Shown: positions 1-9,704 of the stretch, piece after piece
How the letters are laid out: each line of letters starts with the position of its first letter
Numbering within the stretch: position 1 is the stretch's first letter
DNA from: Subtercola lobariae
Lineage (GTDB): Bacteria; Actinomycetota; Actinomycetes; Actinomycetales; Microbacteriaceae
DNA length: 64,000 nt
NCBI RefSeq assembly: GCF_014640255.1
Contig: NZ_BMGP01000008.1
Span: 16,741 to 80,740 of the forward strand
Reading direction: 5' to 3'
Notes under the pieces: generated by a model
Told to the model about the DNA's origin: nothing
Seen by the model: the letters and a program-made list of their open reading frames with translations, nothing else
Databases searched by the model: none
Program-made: the position numbers and the translations under genes

Positions 1-1
1 C

Positions 2-508
2 GACGAATTGCGCGAGAACGTCAAAGAGCGCGCCGAGAACGTGATGATCGTCGACCTCATGCGCAACGATCTGGGCAGAGTCGCGCAGACGGGCACCGTG
101 CGCGTGACCGCGCTGTTCGAGGTCGAATCGTTCAGCACCGTGCACCAACTCGTCAGCACTGTCACGGCTCAGCTCGCCGACGGGTTGACGGGGGTGGATG
201 CGGTTCGGGCGAGTTTTCCGGCTGGTTCGATGACCGGCGCCCCGAAGATCAGCGCGATGCAGATACTGAACCGGCTCGAACGGGGTCGGCGCGGTATTTA
301 CGCGGGGGCGTTCGGTTACTTCGGGCTCGACGGCCGGGTCGACCTCGCCATGAGCATCCGGAGCATCGTGCTCAGCCCGACGGGAGCCTCGATCGGCACG
401 GGAGGCGGAATCACGGCTCTCTCGGTGCCCGAAGACGAGCTCGCCGAGATCGAGGTGAAAGCTGCGCCCCTGCTGGCTGTGCTGGGCGTCGTGGATGCTC
501 GGGGCTGA
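2..508 (+). CDS. pabB: Aminodeoxychorismate synthase component I-like chorismate-binding enzyme, 3' part
   Basis: This is the C-terminal 168 codons of a chorismate-binding enzyme; the 5' part lies outside the window. The family converts chorismate to 4-amino-4-deoxychorismate (PabB, folate synthesis) or anthranilate (TrpE). Visible signature stretches are DLMRNDLGRV, FPAGSMTGAPK (chorismate/Mg binding region) and GIYAGAFGYF, followed by GTGGGI. The MRNDLGRV and GGGI forms fit PabB better than TrpE, so I favour PabB, but a full-length comparison is needed to exclude a salicylate/anthranilate synthase relative. It ends at a TGA 175 bases before leuS on the same strand; no pabC-like lyase follows. 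Confidence 0.8.
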   Translation, partial: DELRENVKERAENVMIVDLMRNDLGRVAQTGTVRVTALFEVESFSTVHQLVSTVTAQLADGLTGVDAVRASFPAGSMTGAPKISAMQILNRLERGRRGIYAGAFGYFGLDGRVDLAMSIRSIVLSPTGASIGTGGGITALSVPEDELAEIEVKAAPLLAVLGVVDARG

Positions 509-683
509 TGCCTCCGCGACGCAGGCGTTCTGGCTCAGCTGACTCCGCACGGCTGTCTGCTGTGGGCGTATTCGAGGCTGACGCGCAGCGGAGCATCGTT
601 TAGTACTCTTGACTGTTGGAGTTGTGCGGGGCTCGCTGTCTGCCCGAACGCGCGCGGCTTCTTCCCGACGAATTGAGACTTAC

Positions 684-3320
684 GTGACTATCGAACACGA
701 TAACGCCGTGCGCGGCGCCGAGGCCGGCGAAGGCCGTACCGCCGGCGAAGGCCGCACCCCCGCAGACGAGGCCGCCGACCCGAACCGGTACGACTTCGAT
801 CGCCTGCAGAAGAAGTGGCTGCCGCGCTGGGATGAGCTCGAGCCCTACCGCACCGACCTCGACGGCGACAAACGCCCCCGCAAATACGTGCTCGACATGT
901 TTCCGTACCCCTCAGGCGACCTGCACATGGGTCACGCCGAGGCGTACGCGCTCGGCGACGTCATCTCGCGCTACTGGCGTCACCAGGGCTTCAACGTGCT
1001 GCACCCCATCGGCTGGGATTCGTTCGGGCTGCCCGCAGAGAACGCCGCCATCAAGCGCCAGATCGACCCGCGCGAGTGGACGTACGCGAACATCGACCAG
1101 CAGAAGGCGAGCTTCAGGCGCTACGCCGGCTCGTTCGACTGGTCACGCGAGCTGCACACCTCTGACCCCGAGTATTACAAATGGAACCAGTGGCTCTTTC
1201 TGAAGCTCTACGAAAAGGGCCTCGCCTACCGTAAATCGAGCTGGGTGAACTGGGATCCGGTAGACCAGACCGTTCTCGCGAACGAGCAGGTGCTGCCTGA
1301 CGGCACCTCCGAGCGTTCGGGCGCCATCGTGGTGAAGAAGAAACTCACCCAGTGGTACTTCAAGATCACCGACTATGCCGACCGGTTGCTCGACGACCTC
1401 AAGCAGCTCGAGGGCACCTGGCCGGCCAAGGTCATCGCCATGCAGCGCAACTGGATCGGCCGTTCCATCGGCGCCGATGTCGACTTCGCCATCGAGGGCC
1501 GAACCGAGCCGGTGACCGTGTTCACGACCCGGCCCGACACCCTCTACGGCGCCACGTTCATGGTCATCGCGCCCGAATCTGAGCTGGCGGCAGAGCTCAT
1601 CGCCGACCCGTCGGTCTCTACCGAGGCGCGCACGCGCTTCACCGAGTACCTCACGGAGGTGCAGAAGAGCACCGAACTCGAGCGGCAGTCGACCGACCGC
1701 CCGAAGACCGGCGTCTTCATGGAGCGTTACGCCGTCAACCCGCTGAGCGGCGAGCGGCTGCCCATCTGGGCGGCCGACTACGTGCTGGCCGACTACGGCA
1801 CCGGCGCGGTCATGGCGGTGCCCGCGCACGACCAACGCGACCTCGACTTCGCTCGTGCCTTCAACCTGCCTGTGCGCGTTGTGCTCGACACGAATCAGCC
1901 GGTCACGGGCGCTATTCCGGTCTTTCCCGACGGCGAGATTCCGGATGATCTGCCCCCACTCGACCCGTTCAGCACCGGTAAGGCGCTGACCGGCGACGGT
2001 CGCCTCATCAATTCGGGAGCCCTCGACGGCCTCTCGAAGGGCAAGGCCATCACGAAGGTCATCGAGCTGCTTTCGGCCGCAGGAACCGGTCGTGCCGCGA
2101 AGAACTACCGCCTGCGGGATTGGCTGATCTCACGCCAGCGGTATTGGGGTACGCCGATTCCGATCATCCACGGGGCAGATGGCGCCGAGCTTCCGGTGCC
2201 CGAGGATCAGCTGCCGGTACTTCTGCCGCCGACCGAGGGCCTGAATCTGCAGCCGAAGGGCACGTCACCGCTGGGTGCCGCCGCCGATTGGGTGAACGTG
2301 CCCGACCCGCGCGACGGCTCGCCTGCACTGCGCGACGCCGACACGATGGACACCTTCGTCGATAGCTCGTGGTACTTCTTGCGCTTCTTGTCACCCACCG
2401 ACGAGACGAAGGCGTTCGACCCGCGCGAGGTCGACAAGTGGGCGCCCGTCGATCAGTACGTCGGCGGCGTGACACACGCCATCTTGCACCTGTTGTACGC
2501 CCGATTCATCACGAAGGTGCTGTTCGACCTCGGTTATGTCTCGTTCACCGAGCCGTTCAGCGCGCTGCTCAACCAGGGCATGGTGCTGATGGACGGCTCG
2601 GCCATGTCGAAGTCGAAGGGCAACCTGGTTCGGCTCAGCGACCAGCTCGACGAGCACGGTGTCGACGCCATTCGTCTGACCATGGCGTTCGCCGGCCCGC
2701 CCGAAGACGACATCGACTGGGCCGACGTGTCGCCGGCCGCCTCGGCGAAGTTCTTGGCTCGCGCTTGGCGGCTCGCGGGTGACGTGACCACCGCTCCAGA
2801 GGTCAATTGGCGCGCCGGTGACATCGCGCTGCGCCGCGTGACGCACCGGTTCTTGGCTGAAGCGCCGGGCCTGGTCGAAGCGTTCAAGTTCAACGTGGTC
2901 GTCGCTCGCATTATGGAGCTCGTCAATGCGGCCCGCAAGGCGATCGACAGCGGCCCTGGCGGCGGTGACCCTGCCGTGCGCGAGGCCGTTGAGACCATCG
3001 CTCTGGGGCTGTCGTTGTTCGCGCCATACACCGCAGAAGACATGTGGGAGCGCTTGGGGTACCCGGCATCCATCTCGGCGTACAACTGGCGCGGGGCCGA
3101 CCCCGCTCTGCTCACCGAAGAGTCGGTGACGGCCGTGGTGCAGGTCGACGGCAAGGTGCGCGACCGCCTCGAGGTCTCGCCCAAGATCTCGTCGACCGAC
3201 CTCGAGGCGCTCGCGCGCTCGTCGGCTGCTGTTGCGCGCTTCCTCGGCGATCGCGAAATCGTGAACGTCATCGTGCGCGCGCCTAAAATCGTCAACATCG
3301 CCACAAGGCCGGCCTCCTAG
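684..3320 (+). CDS. leuS: Leucyl-tRNA synthetase
   Basis: Class I aminoacyl-tRNA synthetase that charges tRNA-Leu in the cytoplasm, 878 aa from the GTG at 684. The HIGH motif appears as HMGH at about residues 81-84, the CP1 editing domain lies between it and the zinc/catalytic part (TTRPDT around residue 275), and the KMSKS loop is MSKSK near 641. A C-terminal anticodon-binding domain follows, ending in the [11 protein letters not shown] region. In-frame upstream starts exist at 609 and 624, but homologous proteins usually begin close to the GTG I chose; this start is a judgement. Residues 14-25 contain a doubled AGEGRT unit encoded by an 18-base direct repeat (723-758), outside the conserved fold. 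A strong terminator follows directly. Confidence 0.97.
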   Translation: MTIEHDNAVRGAEAGEGRTAGEGRTPADEAADPNRYDFDRLQKKWLPRWDELEPYRTDLDGDKRPRKYVLDMFPYPSGDLHMGHAEAYALGDVISRYWRHQGFNVLHPIGWDSFGLPAENAAIKRQIDPREWTYANIDQQKASFRRYAGSFDWSRELHTSDPEYYKWNQWLFLKLYEKGLAYRKSSWVNWDPVDQTVLANEQVLPDGTSERSGAIVVKKKLTQWYFKITDYADRLLDDLKQLEGTWPAKVIAMQRNWIGRSIGADVDFAIEGRTEPVTVFTTRPDTLYGATFMVIAPESELAAELIADPSVSTEARTRFTEYLTEVQKSTELERQSTDRPKTGVFMERYAVNPLSGERLPIWAADYVLADYGTGAVMAVPAHDQRDLDFARAFNLPVRVVLDTNQPVTGAIPVFPDGEIPDDLPPLDPFSTGKALTGDGRLINSGALDGLSKGKAITKVIELLSAAGTGRAAKNYRLRDWLISRQRYWGTPIPIIHGADGAELPVPEDQLPVLLPPTEGLNLQPKGTSPLGAAADWVNVPDPRDGSPALRDADTMDTFVDSSWYFLRFLSPTDETKAFDPREVDKWAPVDQYVGGVTHAILHLLYARFITKVLFDLGYVSFTEPFSALLNQGMVLMDGSAMSKSKGNLVRLSDQLDEHGVDAIRLTMAFAGPPEDDIDWADVSPAASAKFLARAWRLAGDVTTAPEVNWRAGDIALRRVTHRFLAEAPGLVEAFKFNVVVARIMELVNAARKAIDSGPGGGDPAVREAVETIALGLSLFAPYTAEDMWERLGYPASISAYNWRGADPALLTEESVTAVVQVDGKVRDRLEVSPKISSTDLEALARSSAAVARFLGDREIVNVIVRAPKIVNIATRPAS

Positions 3321-3338
3321 CAGTTCTCCACAGATCGG

Positions 3339-3369
3339 GGGCCGGGCGGATGCTCGGCCCTTCCTGTTT
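3339..3369 (+). terminator. Intrinsic terminator after leuS
   Basis: A 9-bp stem (3339-3347 with 3352-3360, one G-U pair) closes a GGAT tetraloop and is followed by TTCCTGTTT. It lies 18 bases after the leuS stop and just before the -10-like box of comEA, so it separates the two transcription units. Confidence 0.75.
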
Positions 3370-3371
3370 CG

Positions 3372-3377
3372 TACGGT
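3372..3377 (+). promoter_or_regulatory. -10-like TACGGT, leaderless comEA
   Basis: TACGGT ends 6 bases before the comEA ATG, with no Shine-Dalgarno between. With the usual 6-7 base distance from -10 to transcription start, the mRNA would begin at the ATG. Confidence 0.45.
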
Positions 3378-3383
3378 CGGGTC

Positions 3384-4343
3384 ATGGCATTTTTCCCTCG
3401 GCGCACTAGCGCTACACCTACTGCAATTCCGCTCGCCATGTCTGACGACGAACCGTCAGACGCCGAAGCCGCCGCCGCCGACGATGGGGTTCCCGGCGGC
3501 GACGCTGCGCCGCAGCGGTCTCGGGTTCGTATCGGGGTTGGGGCGGCCGTCGTGCTTGTGCTCGTGGCGCTCGTGTGCGCGGTGGTCATTTCGTTGGTGA
3601 CACCGCACGGGCGAACCGACACCATTGCGCTCGCCGCTGCGACGAGTGGGCGGGTAGCTTCTTCCGGAGGCGCTGCCGTGCCGGCGAGCGTGAGCGGCGC
3701 ATCGAGCGAAGGTGGCCCTACCGGTACTTCGTCAACCACCGCTTCGCCTTCGCCGACCAGCGCGACTGACGGCGCGGGCACCAGACCAGGCGCGACAGCC
3801 GGAGCTGGGGCCACTACTGCGGGAGCTGCGCAAACGGGAGCGGCGATCATGGTTCACGTTCTGGGGTCAGTCGTTCGGCCTGGGCTCTATCAGCTGAAGG
3901 CGGGCGATCGAGTGTTCGACGCTGTGGCCGCGGCCGGCGGATTCAGCGCGAATGCCGATCAAGGGCAGCAGAATCTCGCGCGAGTGGTGAAAGACGGCGA
4001 ACAGCTTGTGATACCCGAGACCGGTGTAGCGCCGCCTCTGGGGTCGGTTGCAGCGGCGGCCGGCGCAGGTGCTGCCGGGGCTGCTGGGGCGGGCGGGTCT
4101 GGCAGCCCAGGTGCGAGCAGCGGCTCGGGTGGCGCGAGTTCGGCTACGCCCGCGATCGTCAACATCAACACCGCTGACGAGACGACTCTCGAAACACTTC
4201 CGCATGTGGGCCCGCAAGTGGGTGCTCGCATCATCGCCTGGCGAACGGCCAACGGCCCTTTCACACAGGTCGAAGACCTGAAGAACGTCTCCGGAATCGG
4301 CGACAAGACCTTCGCCGAGCTCCAACCGCTCGTCACCGTCTGA
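3384..4343 (+). CDS. comEA: ComEA-type DNA-binding helix-hairpin-helix protein
   Basis: 319 aa membrane-anchored DNA-binding protein of the ComEA family, which holds double-stranded DNA outside the membrane for uptake through ComEC. Layout: a cytoplasmic acidic N-terminus, one transmembrane helix at about 48-72, a Thr/Ser/Ala-rich linker, an SLBB domain (from IMVHVLGSV to LVIPETG, about 155-212), a Gly/Ala/Ser-rich linker, and two helix-hairpin-helix motifs at the C-terminus (VNINTADETTLETLPHVG and NVSGIGDKTFAEL). The order is typical of actinobacterial ComEA. comEC follows 22 bases downstream, so the pair is probably co-transcribed. Start ATG 3384 is preferred because of the -10 placement; an internal ATG at 3438 is possible. 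Confidence 0.93.
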   Translation: MAFFPRRTSATPTAIPLAMSDDEPSDAEAAAADDGVPGGDAAPQRSRVRIGVGAAVVLVLVALVCAVVISLVTPHGRTDTIALAAATSGRVASSGGAAVPASVSGASSEGGPTGTSSTTASPSPTSATDGAGTRPGATAGAGATTAGAAQTGAAIMVHVLGSVVRPGLYQLKAGDRVFDAVAAAGGFSANADQGQQNLARVVKDGEQLVIPETGVAPPLGSVAAAAGAGAAGAAGAGGSGSPGASSGSGGASSATPAIVNINTADETTLETLPHVGPQVGARIIAWRTANGPFTQVEDLKNVSGIGDKTFAELQPLVTV

Positions 4344-4365
4344 CCCGCAGACCGAGGCTCCCGCG

Positions 4366-6849
4366 ATGATCTCCGATCTCCGCCTCGTCGCACCGGCAGC
4401 CGCGTGCTGGCTCGCCGCTGCGATTCTGGTGGGCTTCTCACCCGACGTGGTTGGCAACTGGGCACTTCCTCTCGGCGCGAGCGCGTTTCTTGGCGCGCTC
4501 ATCGTGCCAGCAGCAAGCACACTGGTGGCTCACCACAAGAAACGCATCAGACCTGGCCGCTTTCGATCTTTGGCAGTCGGCGTCACCACTCTCACCTTGG
4601 CCAGTATCGGCGTGCTGTGCATCTCCATTGCGACACAGTTGCCGGTGCGCAGCCCTGACAATGTCGCCGCCCTCGACGGGCACAGTGTCACGCTGATCGT
4701 CACCGTGGGCTCAACGTCCGTCGAGTCTGACGCAGAAGGCTTTTCGGGCCCCGAGTCGTCGATACGTTTCTCTGCCACGGCGACTCGGGTCGATGCGGGT
4801 GGGCACGAGAGCGAGCTGCGGATGCCCGTACTCGTGTTTCTGCGAACGAGCGACGACACGAGCATCCACCCCGACCTCGGCAGTCAGCTTCGGCTGACCG
4901 GCACACTCAAGGCGACTGACCCCGGCGAAAGCGTGGTGTACCTGGTTTTCGCCGAGGGCTGGCCCGAAACCGTGACGGTAGCGCCCGCGTACCTCGCCTG
5001 GGCGAATCAGCTGCGTTCGCAATTTCGAAACAGTGTCGGCGGCCTTTCGGGCGATGGTGCACAGCTGGTTCCGGGTCTTGCCATCGGCGATGTGAGCCTG
5101 GTGAGCGAAGAACTCAACTCGAGCATGATCACGAGCGGACTGAGTCACCTCACCGCAGTGTCGGGAGCGAACTGCGCCGTCGTCGTGGCCGCCATCATGC
5201 TGCTCGGGGGAGCCATCGGTCTGTCGAAACGATGGCGCATTGTGCTGTCGCTCGTGGTCATGGCGGGTTTCGTGGTGCTCGTCACGCCGTCGTCGAGCGT
5301 GGTGCGGGCCGCGGTCATGGCCACCATCGTGCTGATCACCCTCGCCTCAGGTCGATCGCCTCGCGGGCTGCCTGCGCTCTCGCTCGCGTCGATCGTCATG
5401 CTCGTCGCCGACCCGTGGCTGGCTCGAAACTATGGGCTGGCGCTCTCCGTGCTCGCCACGGGCGGCTTGCTGCTGCTCACGAGGCCGTTGCAGCAGTTGC
5501 TCTGCCGCTGGCTTCCGGCGGGGCTTTCGCTTGTCATCGCCGTGCCGCTCGCCGCGCAACTCGCGTGTCAGCCCGTTCTGGTGCTGCTCTCGCCCAGTAT
5601 TTCGCTCTACAGCGTGCCGGCCAACCTCCTGGCTGAGCCGGCCGCACCTGTCGCAACCGTCGTCGGGCTGATCTCGTGTGTGGTCGGGGCCGTCGTTCCC
5701 GGTGTTGCGCCCGTCGGAGCCTGGCTGACATGGGTTCCGGCCTCGTGGATCGCCGGCGTATCCACGTTCTTCGCCCAGGCGCCCGGGTCGAGCATCCCGT
5801 GGCCGGGTGGTGCCCTCGGCGTTGCGCTGGTCGTGGTCTTGACCGCAGCAGCCTTCGTGGCAATCTTCGCGCGAGAGTCTGCGGCGGCCCGCGCTCGCCG
5901 GATCAGGCGCCACACTTCGCACCCGCGCACGCGGCTTGCGCGTCGCGGCCGCCTTGCGCCAGTCACGCTGCTGCGCATCGGGTCGGCCGCCGTCGTGGTT
6001 CTGACGGTCACGATCTACGCGGGTGCCGGCATCGGCGGGGCGCTGGGCGGTGGCACCGGGGGTGGTCTAGCCGGCAGCAGCTGGCCCGCTGGATGGCACA
6101 TCGCGGCCTGCGACATCGGGCAGGGCGACGCAGTCGTGGTGCGTGACCCCGATACCGGCCACATCGCCCTCATCGACGTCGGCCCCGACCCGGCACTGCT
6201 CACCGTGTGCCTTCATCGGCTCAGCATCACGACCATCGACCTGCTCGTTCTGACCCACTACGACCTCGACCACGTGGGAGGCCTCAGTGCGGTGCTCGGC
6301 CATGTGGTGACCGCGATGCTCGGCCCACCCGAAGATGGGCACGATGCTGCCATGGCCGATTCGCTGACGAAGGGCGGTGCGGATGTTCGGCACCCCACCC
6401 GCGGAGACACCGGCGTTCTGGGTGACCTGAGTTACAGCATCCTCTGGCCAGAACAAGGCACTACGCTTCGCGGAAACGACGCCTGCGTGACCGTTCAGTT
6501 CACGGGCGCGATCAGGTCGTTGTTTCTCGGCGACTTGGGCGAAGACTCGCAGCGCCTGGTGATGGCCGCCAACACGCTATCGCACGAAGACGTGGTGAAG
6601 GTCGCGCATCACGGTAGCGCCGATCAGAGCGAAGACTTCTATCAGGCGATCTCTGCCACGGTCGGGCTCATCTCGGTGGGCATGAACAACCGGTACGGGC
6701 ATCCCACCGACCGACTGCTCGGAATACTCGCCAGGGCACAGACCATCGCCTACCGAACCGACCTGTTGGGAATGATTGTGCTCACCCCGACCGCGGCCGG
6801 GCTTTCGGTGTGGTCAGACGGTGCGGCTAGGGTTGAAAAGAAGAAATGA
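4366..6849 (+). CDS. comEC: ComEC/Rec2-family DNA internalisation channel
   Basis: 827 aa polytopic membrane protein of the ComEC/Rec2 family, the predicted channel for single-stranded DNA entry. An N-terminal group of helices and an extracytoplasmic OB-like part (residues about 1-220) precede the Competence domain (GLAIGDVS, SGLSHLTAVSGANCAVV, about 235-500). The last ~250 residues form a metallo-beta-lactamase-fold domain with DIGQGDAVVV near 580, the metal motif THYDLDHVGG near 628 and KVAHHGSADQ near 745. All metal-ligand positions expected for the family appear present. It follows comEA and precedes holA by 7 bases, a common actinobacterial order. Whether this organism is naturally competent cannot be told from these two genes. 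Confidence 0.95.
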   Translation: MISDLRLVAPAAACWLAAAILVGFSPDVVGNWALPLGASAFLGALIVPAASTLVAHHKKRIRPGRFRSLAVGVTTLTLASIGVLCISIATQLPVRSPDNVAALDGHSVTLIVTVGSTSVESDAEGFSGPESSIRFSATATRVDAGGHESELRMPVLVFLRTSDDTSIHPDLGSQLRLTGTLKATDPGESVVYLVFAEGWPETVTVAPAYLAWANQLRSQFRNSVGGLSGDGAQLVPGLAIGDVSLVSEELNSSMITSGLSHLTAVSGANCAVVVAAIMLLGGAIGLSKRWRIVLSLVVMAGFVVLVTPSSSVVRAAVMATIVLITLASGRSPRGLPALSLASIVMLVADPWLARNYGLALSVLATGGLLLLTRPLQQLLCRWLPAGLSLVIAVPLAAQLACQPVLVLLSPSISLYSVPANLLAEPAAPVATVVGLISCVVGAVVPGVAPVGAWLTWVPASWIAGVSTFFAQAPGSSIPWPGGALGVALVVVLTAAAFVAIFARESAAARARRIRRHTSHPRTRLARRGRLAPVTLLRIGSAAVVVLTVTIYAGAGIGGALGGGTGGGLAGSSWPAGWHIAACDIGQGDAVVVRDPDTGHIALIDVGPDPALLTVCLHRLSITTIDLLVLTHYDLDHVGGLSAVLGHVVTAMLGPPEDGHDAAMADSLTKGGADVRHPTRGDTGVLGDLSYSILWPEQGTTLRGNDACVTVQFTGAIRSLFLGDLGEDSQRLVMAANTLSHEDVVKVAHHGSADQSEDFYQAISATVGLISVGMNNRYGHPTDRLLGILARAQTIAYRTDLLGMIVLTPTAAGLSVWSDGAARVEKKK

Positions 6850-6856
6850 GGTGGTC

Positions 6857-7915
6857 ATGGCGGTAACGCGAGGCTCACGATCGGCGCCCGCGCGGGGCGC
6901 GGCGAAGGAGTCTGCCAAGTCACCGGCGCCGGTGATTCCGCAGCTCTCGTGGGAGCAGATTCGGCCCGCGGCTGTCATTCTCGTGTCGGGCACCGAGTCG
7001 TTTCTGGCTGAGCGCTCGATTCGCCAGCTGCGCGACCTGTTGAAGGCCGAAGACCCGAGTCTCGAGATCAGCGACATCGACGCAGCGAGCTACGCGCCCG
7101 GTGAGTTGCTCACCATGGCGAGCCCTTCGCTGTTCGGTGAGCCCCGGCTCATCAGGGTCTCGTCGGTCGAGAAGAGCACTGACTCGTTCATTCTCGAAGC
7201 CATCGAGTATCTGTCGTACCCGGCTGATGACACCTACGTGGTGTTGCGCCACGGTGGGGGAGTGCGCGGCAAACGGCTGCTCGACGCGGTGCGCGCGAGC
7301 ACGGGCGACGTGATCGAGATCGTCTGCGCGGAGTTGAAGAAAGACACCGAGCGGTACGACTTCTCGGTCGCCGAGTTTCGGGCCGCGGGGCGCCGGGTCT
7401 CGCCGAGCGCCATACGCGCACTGGTCTCGGCGTTTGCGGATGATCTGGCTGAACTCTCGAGCGCCTGCGGGCAGCTCATCGCCGACACGAGCGACGAAAT
7501 CACCGAAGCCACCGTTGCCCGCTACTACTCCGGGCGCGTCGAGACCAACGCCTTCGCCGTCGCAGACAGCGCCATCGCTGGTCGGTACGGTGAGTCGCTG
7601 GCACTGCTGAGGCACGCTCTCGCGACCGGCGCAGACCCTGTGCCGATGGTTGCCGCTTTCGCCATGAAGCTGCGCACCATGGCGAAAGTGCTCGGCACCC
7701 GGGGCGGCTCAGGGCAGCTCGCGGGTCAGCTGGGCCTTGCGCCCTGGCAGATCGACCGGGCGCGCCGTGACCTTCAAGGGTGGACGGGCGAGGGCCTCGG
7801 CCGCAGCATCCAGATGCTGGCGGAGACCGATGAGAACATCAAAGGCGGCGGGCGTGACCCGGTGTACTCCCTCGAGCGGATGATCGCGACAGTGTCAGCG
7901 CGCGGCGAGCGCTAA
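6857..7915 (+). CDS. holA: DNA polymerase III delta subunit
   Basis: 352 aa clamp-loader delta subunit, which opens the beta sliding clamp. N-terminal AAA+-like domain begins with VILVSGTESFLAERSIRQL (about 40-58) and lacks an intact Walker A, as expected for delta. The C-terminal helical part (ALRHALATGADPVPMVAAFA and LGLAPWQIDRARRDL) matches the HolA collar domain. The ATG at 6857 is preferred: GAGGTGG lies 3-9 bases upstream, overlapping the end of comEC; an in-frame GTG at 6851 is an alternative. The conserved position next to comEC and rpsT supports the call. Confidence 0.93.
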   Translation: MAVTRGSRSAPARGAAKESAKSPAPVIPQLSWEQIRPAAVILVSGTESFLAERSIRQLRDLLKAEDPSLEISDIDAASYAPGELLTMASPSLFGEPRLIRVSSVEKSTDSFILEAIEYLSYPADDTYVVLRHGGGVRGKRLLDAVRASTGDVIEIVCAELKKDTERYDFSVAEFRAAGRRVSPSAIRALVSAFADDLAELSSACGQLIADTSDEITEATVARYYSGRVETNAFAVADSAIAGRYGESLALLRHALATGADPVPMVAAFAMKLRTMAKVLGTRGGSGQLAGQLGLAPWQIDRARRDLQGWTGEGLGRSIQMLAETDENIKGGGRDPVYSLERMIATVSARGER

Positions 7916-7963
7916 CACGCGGTGCCTCCGGCGCACAAACGGCCTGGCTGCTAGCGCACAACA

Positions 7964-7991
7964 AAAAGCCCCGCCGGCCGACGGGGCTTTT
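7964..7991. terminator. Bidirectional terminator between holA and rpsT
   Basis: AAAAGCCCC (7964-7972) is complementary to GGGGCTTTT (7983-7991), giving a GC-rich stem with an A tract on one side and a T tract on the other. It lies between two convergent genes and should stop transcription in both directions. Confidence 0.85.
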
Positions 7992-8004
7992 CGAGAGGTT
8001 GTGG

Positions 8005-8265
8005 CTACAGCGCGGCGACGCTCTTCGCGATGGCCGACTTGCGGTTCGCGGCCTGGTTCTTGTGAATGACGCCCTTGCTGGCGGCCTTGTCGAGCTTCTT
8101 GCCGGCCAGCGCGAGAGCGGCAACAGCCTTGTCTTTGTCGGCTGCGGCGACGCTTGATTTGACGGCGCGAATGGCGGTCTTCAGCTCGCTCTTGACGGCC
8201 TTGTTGCGCTCTTGCGCCTTCTTGTTGGTGCCGTTGCGCTTGATCTGCGACTTGATGTTTGCCAC
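8005..8265 (-). CDS. rpsT: 30S ribosomal protein S20
   Basis: 86 aa basic protein binding the 5' domain of 16S rRNA. It opens with [20 protein letters not shown] after the GTG start, the family signature, and has the Ala/Lys-rich helical body and the conserved C-terminal [17 protein letters not shown]. The longer open frame to 8319 is rejected because GAGGGT sits 7 bases before the GTG at 8265 and the upstream residues are not part of S20. It is transcribed away from the accessory stretch and convergent with holA. Confidence 0.97.
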   Translation of the reverse strand: MANIKSQIKRNGTNKKAQERNKAVKSELKTAIRAVKSSVAAADKDKAVAALALAGKKLDKAASKGVIHKNQAANRKSAIAKSVAAL

Positions 8266-8340
8266 TGAAATACCCTCTGTATCTGATCTGGTTGAAGTGT
8301 GTGATGTCGTGGTCTGCATTGCAAGAGCCGGAGCCCGCTA

Positions 8341-8368
8341 GACAAAGGTCATGAGAGACAAAGGTCAT
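8341..8368 (-). repeat. 12-base direct repeat upstream of rpsT
   Basis: GACAAAGGTCAT occurs at 8341-8352 and again at 8357-8368. On the minus strand this reads as two ATGACCTTTGTC copies 16 bases apart; the second is followed by TAGCGG, so the pair may frame the rpsT promoter (TTTGTC, 16 bases, TAGCGG). The function is inferred only. Confidence 0.4.
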
Positions 8369-8463
8369 TAGCGTAGCGGCGTCAGGCAGTTGTGCAGAGC
8401 ACGCAAGCCAACAACCAACATTACCAGGTGCGAGCCCGAACAACAATCTCGCGGCGCGTCAAC

Positions 8464-8469
8464 TAGCGT
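8464..8469 (+). promoter_or_regulatory. -10-like TAGCGT, leaderless aminotransferase
   Basis: TAGCGT ends 7 bases before the ATG at 8477, with no Shine-Dalgarno in the gap; predicted leaderless start. Confidence 0.4.
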
Positions 8470-8476
8470 TTCGTAC

Positions 8477-9625
8477 ATGCCCAGTCTCGCAGCACACATG
8501 GATTCTGTTCCCCCTTCTGGCATCCGGCGCATTTTCGAGCTCGCTCAGTCGCTCGACGACGTCGTGTTTCTGGCCGTCGGCGAGCCAGATGTCGAGGTCG
8601 CACCGCACATTCTCGAGGCGGCTGCTGCGGCCTGGCAGGCCGATGAGACCAACTACACGCCGAACGGCGGCATCACGCCACTGAGGGCCGCCATCGTCGA
8701 TAAGCTCGCCAGTCAGAACGGCATGGTGGTCGACACCGAGCAGGTGTGGGTGACGAACGGCGGTATGCACGCGCTGTTCCTCGCCATGACCCTGGTCCTC
8801 GGGCCAGGCGATGAAGTGCTGCTGCCCGACCCGGGTTACTCGACGTTCGCCATGAACGCTCGCATGATCTCGGCCGTTCCGGTGCCGTACACGCTGCGAG
8901 CATCCGGAGCATTCTTGCCCGACCTCGACGAGCTCGAACGGCTGATCACGGCGCGTACCCGCATGATCATCATCAACTCGCCCTCGAACCCGCTGGGCGC
9001 CATCTTTCCGAAGTCGGTCATCGAAGAATTACTGGCATTCGCCAAAAAACACGACCTGTGGATACTCAGCGACGAGGTCTACGAATGTTTCACCTATGGC
9101 GCGCTGCACACCAGCGTGGCGTCACTCGACACCGACGACCGTGTTTTCTCGGTGTTCTCGCTCTCGAAAACCTACGCCCTGACGGGTGCCCGGGTGGGCT
9201 ATCTCGTGACGCCGCCCGGAATGGCACCGCTGATGCGCTCCGCCCAAGAGGCGATTGTCAGCTGCATCAACACCCCCGCTCAGCTCGCCGCAGTGGCCGC
9301 AATCACGGGCCCGCAAGACCACGTGGTGTCGGCGGCGAATCACTACCGCGACAACCTCGCCGCGGCCACCGAACTCTTGCGCGAACTCGGCATCGAGTAC
9401 CTCGAGCCGTCGGGAGCTTTCTACCTCTGGGTGAACATCTCCTATGCCACCAACGGTGACGTGGCGGAGTGGGCCGAGCGCTTTCTGCTCGAAAAACGTG
9501 TTGCGGTGGCGCCCGGCAGCGCCTTCGGCCGCCACGGTGAGGGCTGGATTCGCCTGTGTGTAGCTGCGGATGCCCGTGACATCGAAACGGGCATCCGTCG
9601 ACTACCTCGACCGCGGCTCGCGTGA
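8477..9625 (+). CDS. PLP-dependent class I/II aminotransferase
   Basis: 382 aa fold-type I aminotransferase. Visible features are NYTPNGG (substrate/cofactor loop), the NSPSNPLG motif, the DEVYE aspartate segment that contacts the pyridoxal nitrogen, and SLSKTYALTGARVGYL with Lys231 as the Schiff-base lysine; a C-terminal Arg (WIRLCVA) fits carboxylate binding. The family is closest to aspartate/aromatic-type aminotransferases; the substrate cannot be settled from sequence. The longer frame from 8390 adds residues unlike the family. It lies alone between rpsT and lepA in an accessory stretch, convergent with the secreted propeller gene, so it has no pathway partners nearby. Confidence 0.88.
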   Translation: MPSLAAHMDSVPPSGIRRIFELAQSLDDVVFLAVGEPDVEVAPHILEAAAAAWQADETNYTPNGGITPLRAAIVDKLASQNGMVVDTEQVWVTNGGMHALFLAMTLVLGPGDEVLLPDPGYSTFAMNARMISAVPVPYTLRASGAFLPDLDELERLITARTRMIIINSPSNPLGAIFPKSVIEELLAFAKKHDLWILSDEVYECFTYGALHTSVASLDTDDRVFSVFSLSKTYALTGARVGYLVTPPGMAPLMRSAQEAIVSCINTPAQLAAVAAITGPQDHVVSAANHYRDNLAAATELLRELGIEYLEPSGAFYLWVNISYATNGDVAEWAERFLLEKRVAVAPGSAFGRHGEGWIRLCVAADARDIETGIRRLPRPRLA

Positions 9626-9691
9626 CTTTCGGCTGAGCACAGCCTTTTCGCCGGCAATACCGCGGCACATGGCCTCATCTCCGCCGAAAGT
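9625..9691. terminator. Possible long-loop hairpin between convergent genes
   Basis: Thirteen bases at 9625-9637 (starting ACTTTCGGC) pair with 9679-9691 with one mismatch around a 41-base loop, in the gap between the aminotransferase and the propeller gene. There is no T tract, so a terminator role is only suggested by position. Confidence 0.25.
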
Positions 9692-9704
9692 GGTTCCGAT
9701 CTGC

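Noticed and set aside
609..683. Upstream leuS starts (TTG 609, GTG 624)
   Set aside because: They add residues unlike LeuRS N-termini and lack a clear ribosome binding site; kept only as alternatives.
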